Made by a program: the position numbers and the translations under genes
Origin: Afipia sp.
GTDB taxonomy: Bacteria > Pseudomonadota > Alphaproteobacteria > Rhizobiales > Xanthobacteraceae
NCBI GenBank assembly: GCA_024508675.1
Contig: JANINQ010000006.1
Coordinates: forward strand, 186,001-250,000
Length of the DNA stretch: 64,000 nt
Direction: 5' to 3'
In this document: positions 25,814-34,597 of the stretch, one piece after another
Layout of the letters: each line of letters starts with the position of its first letter
Numbering within the stretch: position 1 is the stretch's first letter
Notes under the pieces: model-generated
Told to the model about the DNA's origin: nothing
Database searches by the model: none
What the model saw: only the letters and a program-made list of their open reading frames with translations

Positions 25814-26989
25814 TCACCCCAGGAGACTCTTGGCCGCGATGTTGCGCTGAATCTCGTTCGAGCCCGCGTAGATCGTGGTCTTGCGATAGTTGCAGTAAGT
25901 CGGCGCGACGTTGGCCAGCTCGGAATCAAGCGCCAGCGGCGTGTTGCTGAAATCGGCACCCCGCACCGGCAATGCGCTCCGCCCGAGCAGCCGCACCTGA
26001 AGTTCGAGAACATCCTGCTGCAGATGGGAGCTGAGAATTTTCAGGTATGGCGCAGGCAGACCCAATGCCTCGCCGCGCTCTTCCGCGCGAAGAAAACGCA
26101 GGTTGGTCAGGTCCGTGGCCGCGATCCGCATTTCCAGCGCCGCAACTCGCGCTGCGAACAAGGGATTTTCGAGGCGAGACTCACCGCTGTCCTGCGCAAG
26201 GCGCTTCAGCCGCGAAAGCTCACGCTTGCAGAAACCCATCCCGCCGAAATTCAACCGCTCTTTCTCAAGCAGATATTTCGCGCAGGTCCAGCCCTGGCCC
26301 TCCTCGCCGATCCGGTTGGCGACGGGAACGCGGACATTGTCGAACCAGACTTCGTTGACCTCATGCGAACCGTCGAACGTGATGATCGGGCGCACGGTGA
26401 TGCCGGGCGTCTTCATATCGATCAGAAGAAACGAGATGCCGTCCTGCTTGCGGCCATCCGTTCCTGTCCGCACCAGACAGAAAATCCAGTCGGCGTCATG
26501 CGCCTCGGTCGTCCAGATTTTCTGGCCGGTGACGACGTAGTCGTCGCCGTCGCGCACCGCGCGGGTTTTCAACGACGCGAGGTCAGATCCCGAACCAGGC
26601 TCCGAATAACCCTGGCACCAATAGTCTTCGAGCGAAGCGATCCGCGGCAGAAAGCACTGCTTCTGCGCGTCGGTGCCGAACTTCATGATCACCGGCGCGA
26701 CCATCTTGAGACCGAACGGCACCACCTCAGGCGCACCGGCCTGCCAGGCCTCGTCCTCGAAAATGTAGCGCTGGATCGGCGAGAAGCCAGGGCCGCCATG
26801 TTCCGCGGGCCATGTGTAACCACCCCAGCCGCGCGCATGAAGCAGGCGGCTCCAGGTGACCTTGTCTTCCCGGGTCGGCCGTTCGCCGCTCAGCATCCGC
26901 TGGCGCAGATCGGCGGGAAGCTTTTCATCAAGGAAACTCCGGACCGTCAGCCGGAACGCATCCTCTTCGGCCGTGAACAGACGTGCCAT
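25814..26989 (-). CDS. Acyl-CoA dehydrogenase (large partner)
   Basis: A 391-residue enzyme with the full set of family blocks: WCQGYSEPGSGSDLASL (flavin loop), GQKIWTTEAH, FDNVRVPVANRIGEEGQGW, and C-terminal YAGSNEIQRN. In that last motif medium-chain enzymes have Glu after Tyr as the base; here it is Ala, so the base must come from another helix or from the partner subunit, as in isovaleryl/long-chain types. It is 6 bp downstream of the crotonase gene and 1 bp before the smaller homologue. Likely substrate: the CoA ester made by the ligase upstream in the operon. Confidence 0.88.
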   Translation of the reverse strand: MARLFTAEEDAFRLTVRSFLDEKLPADLRQRMLSGERPTREDKVTWSRLLHARGWGGYTWPAEHGGPGFSPIQRYIFEDEAWQAGAPEVVPFGLKMVAPVIMKFGTDAQKQCFLPRIASLEDYWCQGYSEPGSGSDLASLKTRAVRDGDDYVVTGQKIWTTEAHDADWIFCLVRTGTDGRKQDGISFLLIDMKTPGITVRPIITFDGSHEVNEVWFDNVRVPVANRIGEEGQGWTCAKYLLEKERLNFGGMGFCKRELSRLKRLAQDSGESRLENPLFAARVAALEMRIAATDLTNLRFLRAEERGEALGLPAPYLKILSSHLQQDVLELQVRLLGRSALPVRGADFSNTPLALDSELANVAPTYCNYRKTTIYAGSNEIQRNIAAKSLLG

Positions 26990-26995
26990 CGTGCT

Positions 26996-27808
26996 TCAAG
27001 TCCCTGAGAAATTCGGCGGGCGCTTTTCGAGGAAGCTCGCAACGCCCTCGCGGAAGTCGTCGCTGCGCGCGGCAAGCTCCATCTCGCGGTTGGCATAGAT
27101 CGTCGCCTCGGCGAGAGTCTGGAACGGAACTTCGTAAAGCTGCCGCTTGATGACGCCGACCGCGCGGGGAGATGCGTAGTCGACGATGTCCTTGACGTAC
27201 TCCATCGTCCTGGCGCGCAGCTCATCCGCCGGATAGAGCCGGTTCACCAGACCGATCTGCAGCGCTTCCGCACTCGAAACACGCCGCGCGGACATCAGAA
27301 GGTCGAGCGCATTCGAGTGACCGATAAGGCGCGGCAGCATCCAGCTCATGCCGTGCTCGGCGATCAGGCCGCGGCGCGAGAACGATGTGGTGAATACGGT
27401 GTTGTCGGCGGCGAAGCGCAGATCGCAGTAAAGCGCATGAACGAGGCCAATGCCAGCCGCGGGACCGTTCAGCATTCCGATCACCGGCTTGGAGATCGCC
27501 GGATAGAAGGAGTAACGCGTCTGCCAGTCGGGCCGCCGGTTCATATCGAACGGCTTCATCCACTGCTCGCTCTTGATGTCGTTCGGATCTAGCGTCTTCA
27601 GTTCTTCCATGTCGGCGCCGGCGCAGAACGCGCGGCCCGCTCCGGTGAGAACGATCGCGCGCACGCCGTTGTCGGCGGCGGCGGCCTCCATCGCGGTGCG
27701 TACTTCGCGCTCCATGGTGGCCGTCCACGCATTCATCCGGTCGGGCCGGTTCAGCGTGATGGTCGCAATGCGCGATTCAACGTCGTAGAGAATGTGCTGA
27801 TAAGTCAT
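26996..27808 (-). CDS. Enoyl-CoA hydratase/isomerase (crotonase) family protein
   Basis: A 270-residue crotonase. The oxyanion-hole block GRAFCAGADMEEL is intact. The position of the first hydratase glutamate is occupied by Val (GIGLVHAL), and the second region reads RRGLIAEHGMSW with Glu151, resembling PaaG-type isomerases, where one acid in this loop does the work. So it may be an isomerase or a one-acid hydratase. Lies between the NTF2-like gene and the dehydrogenase pair in the operon. Confidence 0.82.
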   Translation of the reverse strand: MTYQHILYDVESRIATITLNRPDRMNAWTATMEREVRTAMEAAAADNGVRAIVLTGAGRAFCAGADMEELKTLDPNDIKSEQWMKPFDMNRRPDWQTRYSFYPAISKPVIGMLNGPAAGIGLVHALYCDLRFAADNTVFTTSFSRRGLIAEHGMSWMLPRLIGHSNALDLLMSARRVSSAEALQIGLVNRLYPADELRARTMEYVKDIVDYASPRAVGVIKRQLYEVPFQTLAEATIYANREMELAARSDDFREGVASFLEKRPPNFSGT

Positions 27809-27819
27809 GCAGGCCTCGC

Positions 27820-28335
27820 TCAGGGTTGCGGTGGGCGCGTTCGCCAGTTCGGTTTCTTCGAAAGATAAGTGACGGTCTCGGCGCGCTCTTTTAGCCAGCC
27901 GGTCCAGCGTGCAAAGACCTTCGCCATGCGCGCGGGCTCGACGCCAAGCTGTTGCATCGCCACGCCGCCGTTGACGGATTCGCGATATTCCGCGATCAGG
28001 CCATCACGGATGATAAAGCGGCTCATGCCGTCGATCACGACGAAGTTGCCCTTGAACTGCGGGACCAGCGACGTGAAGCTCGACAGCGACCATGCATAGC
28101 CCATCCGGCCATCGAACACCGGATCGAACATCTCCCAGCGATAGTCATCGCCGGCATCGCGGCGGAACAGGTCCTGCAGCATGTGCGCGATGTCCTTGCG
28201 GCCCTGATGCGCGCCGTAGATATAGTCGTAGTAAATCGCGTCCTCGGTGAAGCAGCGCGCGAAACGCTCGCCATCCGCCGCCTCAGCGGCCAGCGTCATC
28301 TCGTCGATCAGCGCGGTGAATTCCTGCGTATTCAT
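27820..28335 (-). CDS. NTF2-like (SnoaL) protein of the catabolic operon
   Basis: A 171-residue NTF2-like fold protein: N-terminal helices with FTEDAIYYDYIYG, then RKDIAHMLQDLF, and beta strands to about residue 125, followed by a helical tail. The family includes ketosteroid isomerase, SnoaL cyclases and the BaiE-type bile-acid dehydratase. Its place between an acyl-CoA ligase (9 bp upstream) and a crotonase (11 bp downstream) suggests an isomerase or dehydratase acting on the CoA intermediate. No catalytic residue assignment is possible from sequence alone. Confidence 0.7.
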   Translation of the reverse strand: MNTQEFTALIDEMTLAAEAADGERFARCFTEDAIYYDYIYGAHQGRKDIAHMLQDLFRRDAGDDYRWEMFDPVFDGRMGYAWSLSSFTSLVPQFKGNFVVIDGMSRFIIRDGLIAEYRESVNGGVAMQQLGVEPARMAKVFARWTGWLKERAETVTYLSKKPNWRTRPPQP

Positions 28336-28344
28336 CGGTAGGTC

Positions 28345-29841
28345 CTATTGTGACTCGCGGCCAATATCGCGAAGCCGGCGGCGATCGATCTTTCCGGTTG
28401 CATTGCGGGGCAGCGCGTCCATAAACCGGACCTCGCGCGGCACCTTGTAGCGCGCGAGCTGATCACCACAGCGTTGCAGCAATGTCTCCTCGGGCACGGA
28501 AGCACCAGCCTCCAGCACGACATAGGCAACGATACGCTCGCCGAGCCGATCGTCGGGAACGCCGATCGCGGCAACCTCGTAAATCCCCTCGACCGCGTGC
28601 GCGACTTCCTCGATCTCGCGCGGATAGATGTTGTAGCCGCCGGAGATGATCATCTCCTTCTTGCGGTCGACCACATAGAGGTAGCCGTCTTCGTCGAGAT
28701 AGCCGATGTCGCCGGAATGCAGCCAGCCATCGCGGAAGGTCTGCGCCGTCAGTTCGGGCTGACGGAAATAGCCACGCGCGATGCCGGGGCCAGCAACAAG
28801 AATTTCGCCGCGCTCGCCGCGTGGCACATCGCGGTCCTCGTCATCGACGATCCGCAACTGAACGCCGAGATAAGGCTGCCCGGCCGAACCGTATTTGCGC
28901 GGTGCGCCCCGCAGGCGGCAGCCGGTCACGGACGGGCTCGCTTCCGACATGCCATAACCTTCGGATATCTGGACTCCGAACTTGGCCTCGAATTTCCGGT
29001 GCACGTCTTCCGGCAGCGCCTGCCCGCCGGCGACGCACGCGCGCCACGACGACAGATCGTAGCTCTCCGGAATAGGCTCACGCAGCAGCGTCCAGTACAT
29101 GGTCGGAACGCCCATGAAGACGGTGATCATCTGCGAGTGGATCATCCCAAGAACGGCTGTCGCATCGAAGCGTTCGACCAGCGTGATCGAAGCGCCCGCA
29201 AACAGAAACGCCGAATAGAGACAGGTGTGACCGAACACATGGCTGAGCGGCAGGCCCGTCAGGCCGCGATCATGCGGCGTCAGCCGCAGCAGATCGAAAG
29301 CGAAGGCCTGCGCATTCCAGAAGATGTTGGCGTGGGACAGTTCGACGCCTTTTGGAAGCCCGGTCGATCCCGAAGAATAGAGAATAAGCGCAACGTCATC
29401 CGATCCGGCGCTAGGCAGTGGCCGGGGATCGGCCTCATCCACCGTGAATGGCTGCGCATCGATGTCGATCACGGCGGCGGCGTCACCGAGGCTCTGACGC
29501 AGTTGCGCAGCCATCGCGGCGCGCGCAAACACCACGCGCGGCTGGCAATCGGCAACGATTGCGGCAAGCTCGGCAGCGGCCAGCAACGGATTGATCGGAA
29601 CCGGAATCGCGCCGGCCTGAAGCGCGCCCTGATAGAGCACGACCCATTCCACGCAATTCGGCAGGATGATCATCACGCGGTCACCGGCGGCAACGCCAAG
29701 ATCACGCAACCGCACGGCACACCCCGCTGCGCGGCGGTCGAGCGTGCGATAGTTCATCGCTTCTTCGCCCACGCGCAGCGCAGGCGCATCGGGTGTCGAG
29801 ATCGCGTGATGCCGGACGAAGCTTCCGATGTGCAGGCTCAC
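28345..29841 (-). CDS. AMP-forming acyl-CoA ligase
   Basis: A 498-residue adenylate-forming enzyme that activates a carboxylic acid with ATP and CoA. The P-loop YSSGSTGLPKG, the adenine motif EGYGMSEAS, HSGDIGYLDEDGYLYVVDRK and the C-terminal catalytic lysine in NATGKIDRR are all present. Start overlaps the livM stop by 4 bp, so import and activation are translationally coupled. Specificity is not readable; the coupling to a LivFGHMK transporter and beta-oxidation genes favours an aromatic, alicyclic or branched acid. Confidence 0.87.
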   Translation of the reverse strand: MSLHIGSFVRHHAISTPDAPALRVGEEAMNYRTLDRRAAGCAVRLRDLGVAAGDRVMIILPNCVEWVVLYQGALQAGAIPVPINPLLAAAELAAIVADCQPRVVFARAAMAAQLRQSLGDAAAVIDIDAQPFTVDEADPRPLPSAGSDDVALILYSSGSTGLPKGVELSHANIFWNAQAFAFDLLRLTPHDRGLTGLPLSHVFGHTCLYSAFLFAGASITLVERFDATAVLGMIHSQMITVFMGVPTMYWTLLREPIPESYDLSSWRACVAGGQALPEDVHRKFEAKFGVQISEGYGMSEASPSVTGCRLRGAPRKYGSAGQPYLGVQLRIVDDEDRDVPRGERGEILVAGPGIARGYFRQPELTAQTFRDGWLHSGDIGYLDEDGYLYVVDRKKEMIISGGYNIYPREIEEVAHAVEGIYEVAAIGVPDDRLGERIVAYVVLEAGASVPEETLLQRCGDQLARYKVPREVRFMDALPRNATGKIDRRRLRDIGRESQ

Positions 29842-30803
29842 GGCGCCTTCTTCCCCTTGCCTGCGATGGACCTGAAGCCATCAACCACCGCCGGAACAAG
29901 GCCGCGCGGCAGGAAGATCACCACCAGGATCAGCAGCAGGCCGTAGGCGATCAGCCGGTAGATTTCAGCCACGCGCAGCGCTTCCGGCAGGATGACCGTC
30001 AATGCGCCGCCGACCAGCGGGCCTGTGAGCGTTCCGCTGCCGCCGAGGATCACCGCGAGAATCGCATTGAGCGACTGATCCGCGGAGAACGGCGTCGGAT
30101 TGATGAAGCCCATGTAGTGCGCATAAATCGCGCCTGCGAAACCGGCCAGCGACGCGCTGAAGATGAACGCGAACAGTTTGTATTTCCAGCAAGCGATTCC
30201 CGCAGCTTCGGCAAACAGTTCATTCTGGCGGATGGCCAGCAGCACGCGTCCGACTCTCGACCGCACGACCGCTGCCACGATCCACATCACCAGCACGAGC
30301 GCCGCAAGCGCGAGATAGTAATAGGCGCGGCGTTTTTCGAAGGCGATTTCCATGAAGCCAAGATTGATCGCCTCAGGCGATGGAATGCTCGGCAGGCCCG
30401 GCTCGCCCTTCGTCAAGGAAGTCCAGTTCACCAGCACAATGAACACGACCATGTTCATGGCAAGCGTGACGATGGCGAAGTAATGGCCCTTGACCCGAAG
30501 CGACGGGTAACCTGCAATCGCCGCGGCAACCGCCGTGATGAGCGGCGCGACAAGCATCGAAAGCCACACCGGAAACCCGGCCCGCATGCTCAGCAGCGCC
30601 GACGCATAGGCACCGATGCCCATGAACGCGCCCTGCGCGATTGAGACGTAACCGGTGTAGCCCTGAATAACGTTGGTGCCCTGCGCGACGATCATAAAGA
30701 TCATCGCCAGGATCGCGAGGTGAATAAAATAGTTCACCGTCACGAAAACCGGAAAGACGATTGCGACGGCCAGCGCCGCAACAATGGCAATGCGCGTCCA
30801 CAT
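29838..30803 (-). CDS. livM: Branched-chain-type ABC transporter permease LivM
   Basis: A 321-residue inner-membrane permease with eight or nine hydrophobic segments. The signature GYTGYVSIAQGAFMGIGAY is present, and the cytoplasmic coupling loop (EAAGIACWKYKLFAF) lies near residue 215. It overlaps livH by one base (TGATG) and the ligase by 4 bp. Partner of LivH in a HAAT-family importer. Such importers take amino acids, aromatic acids or other small acids. Confidence 0.88.
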   Translation of the reverse strand: MWTRIAIVAALAVAIVFPVFVTVNYFIHLAILAMIFMIVAQGTNVIQGYTGYVSIAQGAFMGIGAYASALLSMRAGFPVWLSMLVAPLITAVAAAIAGYPSLRVKGHYFAIVTLAMNMVVFIVLVNWTSLTKGEPGLPSIPSPEAINLGFMEIAFEKRRAYYYLALAALVLVMWIVAAVVRSRVGRVLLAIRQNELFAEAAGIACWKYKLFAFIFSASLAGFAGAIYAHYMGFINPTPFSADQSLNAILAVILGGSGTLTGPLVGGALTVILPEALRVAEIYRLIAYGLLLILVVIFLPRGLVPAVVDGFRSIAGKGKKAP

Positions 30804-31669
30804 CAGCGGCTACTCCTGCGCATCAGGCCTTCAGGCCGCACCAGCAGAACGAGGATCATGAGCAGGAACGAGATCACATCTTTATAAGCCGACGAGACGA
30901 AGGCCGCCGCGAATGCTTCGGACACGCCAAGCACCATGCCGCCGACGATTGCGCCGGGAATCGAACCGAGGCCGCCGAGGATCAGCACCGCAAAGCCCTT
31001 GATCACAAGTCCGCCGCTGACGCCGGGGGCGACCGCGAACAGCGCGCCCACCAGCACACCAGCCGCGACGCCGAGCGCCGAACTCAGCGCGAACACGAAC
31101 ATCGACACGGAATTGACGTTGATGCCCATCAGCACAGCCGCGGCGCGATTCTGCGCAACGGCGCGAACCGCCATGCCGATCCATGTCCGCTGGATCAGAA
31201 GCGTCATACCGATCACCAGGATTGCGGAGATCGCCAGCACATAGATGCGCAGTTCCGGCATGGTCACGCCGCCAAGGTTGATCACCTTGGAGAACGGCGT
31301 CGGAATGATGACCTGATCGATGCCGAACGCGAGCAGGTTCAGCTTTTCGATAATCAGTGTCAGCCCGAGCGCGATAATAAAGGAATTGATCGGCGGCGCG
31401 TTACGCACCGGATAGTAGGCGACACGCTCCAGAACAACGCCGAGCAACGCACCCGCCGCCATGGCCAGAATAAAGGACGGCAGCAGGCCGATCCCCAGTG
31501 CGGAGATCAGGAAGTAGGTCAGATAGCCGCCAAACATGGCGACGCTGCCATGCGCGAAGTGCGCGATGCCGAGAATGCCAAAGATCGTGGTCAGGCCGAG
31601 CGCGATCAGCGTGTAAATGCTGCCGACGACAAGACCGTTGAAGATCTGCTGGATGAAATCGATGAGCAT
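30803..31669 (-). CDS. livH: Branched-chain-type ABC transporter permease LivH
   Basis: A 288-residue permease with the LivH signature NGLVVGSIYTLIALGLTTIF at residues 11-30 (20 shown) followed by AHGSVAMFGGYL. Seven to eight hydrophobic helices. Forms the pore with LivM. A perfect 12-bp hairpin separates it from the binding-protein gene upstream. Confidence 0.88.
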   Translation of the reverse strand: MLIDFIQQIFNGLVVGSIYTLIALGLTTIFGILGIAHFAHGSVAMFGGYLTYFLISALGIGLLPSFILAMAAGALLGVVLERVAYYPVRNAPPINSFIIALGLTLIIEKLNLLAFGIDQVIIPTPFSKVINLGGVTMPELRIYVLAISAILVIGMTLLIQRTWIGMAVRAVAQNRAAAVLMGINVNSVSMFVFALSSALGVAAGVLVGALFAVAPGVSGGLVIKGFAVLILGGLGSIPGAIVGGMVLGVSEAFAAAFVSSAYKDVISFLLMILVLLVRPEGLMRRSSR

Positions 31670-31684
31670 GAGGCGGTCCGGTGA

Positions 31685-31712
31685 TCAGCCCGCGGAGGAT
31701 TCCGCGGGCTGA
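31685..31712 (-). terminator. Intra-operon hairpin between livK and livH
   Basis: TCAGCCCGCGGA (31685-31696) and TCCGCGGGCTGA (31701-31712) form a perfect 12-bp stem with a 4-base loop. No T run follows. Placed 13 bp after livK, it fits an attenuator or RNA-stabilising stem that raises binding-protein yield over permease. Confidence 0.7.
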
Positions 31713-31725
31713 ATTCAGGTTACGA

Positions 31726-32934
31726 TCAATCCTTGACCGTCTTCAGGAAGTTCGAGTAGGCCGCAGCATCCGACGGCAGTTCCTTCACGAAGGCCCAGTT
31801 GCCGTTCTTCCACTGGAAAGCACCGTTGGCGATGTAGGCCTGGCCCTTGTCGTCGAACATCCGGCCATTGATCGGCAGGTACTTCAACAGAGCTTCCTTC
31901 GGGATCGGCATCGCGCGGATCGTGTCCTGAATCTTTTTCAGGTCGGTGGTGGTCTGCGCGGCCTGCAGCGCATCGCGCAGCACGTAGACCTGATCGTAGG
32001 CGTAGGCCGTGTTCGGCGTCGGATTCTCGCCGTACTTCTTCTTGTAGCGGTCGACGAACGCGACGGCTTTCGGACCGAGCACATCCGCATTGAACTCGAT
32101 GGCCAGAAGGTCCCATGCGCCGTTCATCTGCTCGGCGGTGGCAACCTTGGTGAACTGCTCGGCGCTGCCGCCGGAGAAGCCGTAGCGCTGAACCTTGATA
32201 CCGAGTTCCGAGGCCTGACGATGACTGAAGGCGACCTGCTCGACATAACCCGAGACGAACAGCGCGTCCGGATTGAGGCCACGCAGCTTGGTGAGCTGGG
32301 CCGTCATGTCGCGGTCCTGTCCGCCGAAGGTTTCGATCGCAACGACCTTGCCGCCCGCTTCCTCGAACGCCTTGACCAGCGCATCACGGTACTGGGTGAA
32401 CAGCGCGACGTCGCGCACGCCGAGGATGCCGAGGGTCTTCACGCCCTGCTGGGCGATGAACTTGCCGGCCGCCGCGCCGGTGTAGTCACCGGGAGGACGG
32501 GTGCGGAACACGTTCTTGTTGCCGATCGACGTGATCGAGCGTGCGCCGGCGGTGCCGACCAGCACGATGACGTCTTCACGTCCGATGAAGGAGGCCATCG
32601 CGCCGCCCGAGGCCGAGCAGCAATAGCCGAGAATGAACTTGACGTCGTCGCGGTCGATCAGCTTGCGGGCGACGTTGGTCGCTTCGGTCGAGTCCGCCTT
32701 GTCATCGTACTCGATGGTCTTGATCTTGTAGTTGTCCGCGCCGACCTTGATGCCGCCTGCGCTGTTGATTTCCTCGATGGCGAGATCGATCGCCTTCTTC
32801 TGCGGCACGCCGTAGACAGCGCCGCCGCCGGTCAGCGCATCGCTGTAACCGACCGTCAGAGTCTTCTCCGCAGCAAACGCGCCGGGCGCTCCAATCAATG
32901 CGGCGGTCAGCACCGCACCCAATAACTTTTTCAT
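31726..32934 (-). CDS. livK: ABC transporter substrate-binding protein, LivK type
   Basis: A 402-residue periplasmic binding protein. Signal peptide MKKLLGAVLTAALIGAPGAF with cleavage after AFA near residue 22. Mature start KTLTVGYSDALTGGGAVYG is typical of the peripheral-binding family type that carries amino acids or aromatic acids. Follows livF by 26 bp and supplies substrate to LivHM/LivGF. Unusual feature for the family: adjacent cysteines in GYCCSASGG. Confidence 0.87.
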   Translation of the reverse strand: MKKLLGAVLTAALIGAPGAFAAEKTLTVGYSDALTGGGAVYGVPQKKAIDLAIEEINSAGGIKVGADNYKIKTIEYDDKADSTEATNVARKLIDRDDVKFILGYCCSASGGAMASFIGREDVIVLVGTAGARSITSIGNKNVFRTRPPGDYTGAAAGKFIAQQGVKTLGILGVRDVALFTQYRDALVKAFEEAGGKVVAIETFGGQDRDMTAQLTKLRGLNPDALFVSGYVEQVAFSHRQASELGIKVQRYGFSGGSAEQFTKVATAEQMNGAWDLLAIEFNADVLGPKAVAFVDRYKKKYGENPTPNTAYAYDQVYVLRDALQAAQTTTDLKKIQDTIRAMPIPKEALLKYLPINGRMFDDKGQAYIANGAFQWKNGNWAFVKELPSDAAAYSNFLKTVKD

Positions 32935-32960
32935 CGAGATCCTCCTTTGAGTTTATTGTT

Positions 32961-33662
32961 TCAATAACCGAGATAGGCGTTCTGGACGTTCTTGTTGCCG
33001 GCAAGCTCAGCCGACGACCCTTCGAGCACGATCAAACCGGCCTCGATCACGTAGCCACGGTCGGCGACACGGAGCGCCATGGAGACGGACTGTTCAACCA
33101 GCAGAATGGTGACGCCCCGCGCCTTGATCGCGAGCAACGTCTGTTCGATTTCATCGACAACGCGCGGCGCAATGCCCAGCGATGGTTCGTCGAAAATGCA
33201 GAGCTTCGGGCGCGCCATCAGCGCGCGCGCGATTGCCACCATTTCCTGCTCACCGCCCGAGAGCGTGCCGGCATACTGGCTTGCGCGCTCGCGCAGACGC
33301 GGAAACAGCGTCATCATCTCGTCGAGGTCGTCCTTGATGGCGCTGCGGCGGCGCGTATAGGCGCCGAGCTGCAGGTTTTCCATCACGGTCATTTCCGGGA
33401 ACACCTGACGTCCTTCCGGACACATCGAAATGCCGAGGCCTGCAATCGTGTGGCCGGGCAGGCCTGCGATGGAGCGGCCATCAAGCATGATCGAGCCGGC
33501 GAGCGGCGACATCAGCCCGCATACGGTCTTCAGAATGGTCGATTTGCCCGCACCGTTCGGTCCAATCAGCGCGACGCATTCGCCCTGCTTCACGTTGAAG
33601 GAAACGCCGTGCACGACCTCGACCTGGCCGTAACCAATGCGCAAGCCGGAGACTTCAAGCAT
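32961..33662 (-). CDS. livF: ABC transporter ATP-binding protein LivF
   Basis: A 233-residue ATPase with Walker A GPNGAGKST (about 34-42), signature LSGGEQEM, Walker B LCIFDEPSLG and the switch His region further on. Size and EPSLGIAP sequence are typical of LivF. Overlaps the end of livG by 8 bp in another frame. Confidence 0.9.
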   Translation of the reverse strand: MLEVSGLRIGYGQVEVVHGVSFNVKQGECVALIGPNGAGKSTILKTVCGLMSPLAGSIMLDGRSIAGLPGHTIAGLGISMCPEGRQVFPEMTVMENLQLGAYTRRRSAIKDDLDEMMTLFPRLRERASQYAGTLSGGEQEMVAIARALMARPKLCIFDEPSLGIAPRVVDEIEQTLLAIKARGVTILLVEQSVSMALRVADRGYVIEAGLIVLEGSSAELAGNKNVQNAYLGY

Positions 33663-34470
33663 GATCGCGATGCCCCAGATAGGCGTCGATGACCGCCTGA
33701 TTGTTGCGGATTTCCGCCGGAGTGCCCTCGGCGATTTTCTGGCCGAAGTTCAGCACGACGATGCGGTCGCAGACCTCCATGATCAGGCCCATGTGATGCT
33801 CGATCACGAGCACGCTGATCCCGTGCGAGGGCATCGCGCGAATGATGCCTGCCAGCGCGCGGCGCTCGCTGGCGACCATGCCAGCAGCCGGCTCGTCCAG
33901 AAGAATGACTTCTGGCTTCGAGGCGAGCGCAACCGCAATCATCAGCAGGCGCTGCTCGGCCGCTGACAGCGTCGAGGCGATCTGATCGCGGCGCTCCGCG
34001 AGGCCGACCAGTGCGAGCGACCGCTCGGCATGCGCGACCAGTTCGAGATTCTCACGCTTCGCCGAAGCGGTCCGCAGGACCGACTTCGCCGGACCCTGCC
34101 TGAACAGGGTGTGACAACCCAGCATCACGTTTTCAAGCGCGGTATCTTCAGGGAAAATCTGCGTGCTCTGGAAGGTCCGCGACAGACCCTTGACGACAAC
34201 CGCGTCGATCGGCTTGCCGGTCAGCAGTTCGCCGCCGAGCCAGACTTCGCCCGCGCTGACGGGCAGATTGCCTGAAAGAAGATTGACGCAGGTCGATTTA
34301 CCGGAACCGTTCGGTCCGATCAGGCCGACGATCTGTCCGCGATCCACCGAAAACGACACATCGCGCAGCGCCTGCACGCCGCCGAAGCGCTTCGAGAGTC
34401 CCGACGCTCGCAACAATTGCCGGGAGTCTGCCCCTGCCCGGTTTGTCTCAACTTGTACCTGGTCCGCCAC
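33655..34470 (-). CDS. livG: ABC transporter ATP-binding protein LivG
   Basis: A 271-residue ATPase with Walker A GPNGSGKST, a degenerate signature LSAAEQRLL in place of LSGG/Q, and Walker B VILLDEPAAGM. The longer helical insert (HTLFRQGPAKSVLRTASA) between Walker A and the signature is typical of LivG. Starts at a GTG with AGGGAC nearby. First gene of the transporter operon, 60 bp after a palindromic operator candidate. The changed signature motif may lower ATPase efficiency on this subunit; it is seen in some LivG proteins. Confidence 0.87.
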   Translation of the reverse strand: MADQVQVETNRAGADSRQLLRASGLSKRFGGVQALRDVSFSVDRGQIVGLIGPNGSGKSTCVNLLSGNLPVSAGEVWLGGELLTGKPIDAVVVKGLSRTFQSTQIFPEDTALENVMLGCHTLFRQGPAKSVLRTASAKRENLELVAHAERSLALVGLAERRDQIASTLSAAEQRLLMIAVALASKPEVILLDEPAAGMVASERRALAGIIRAMPSHGISVLVIEHHMGLIMEVCDRIVVLNFGQKIAEGTPAEIRNNQAVIDAYLGHRDHA

Positions 34471-34523
34471 AACGTCCCTGCCATGCCGGCGCGCTCTTAA
34501 CTGGCCGCCTCAACTGGAAGTAC

Positions 34524-34552
34524 GACTAATCGACTATAAAGTCGAAAGTCAA
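34524..34552 (-). promoter_or_regulatory. Promoter/operator candidate of the liv-catabolic operon
   Basis: TCGACT-ATAA-AGTCGA (34530-34545) is a perfect palindrome, bracketed by further GACT (34524) and AGTC (34547) units. On the minus strand TTGACT (-35-like, 34552-34547) abuts it; the -10 is weak. Position between the TetR gene and livG suggests TetR repression. Confidence 0.6.
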
Positions 34553-34597
34553 CAGGGCGCGTTCGCGGAAGGAAGTTTCCCCACTGGCGGAGGTTCT

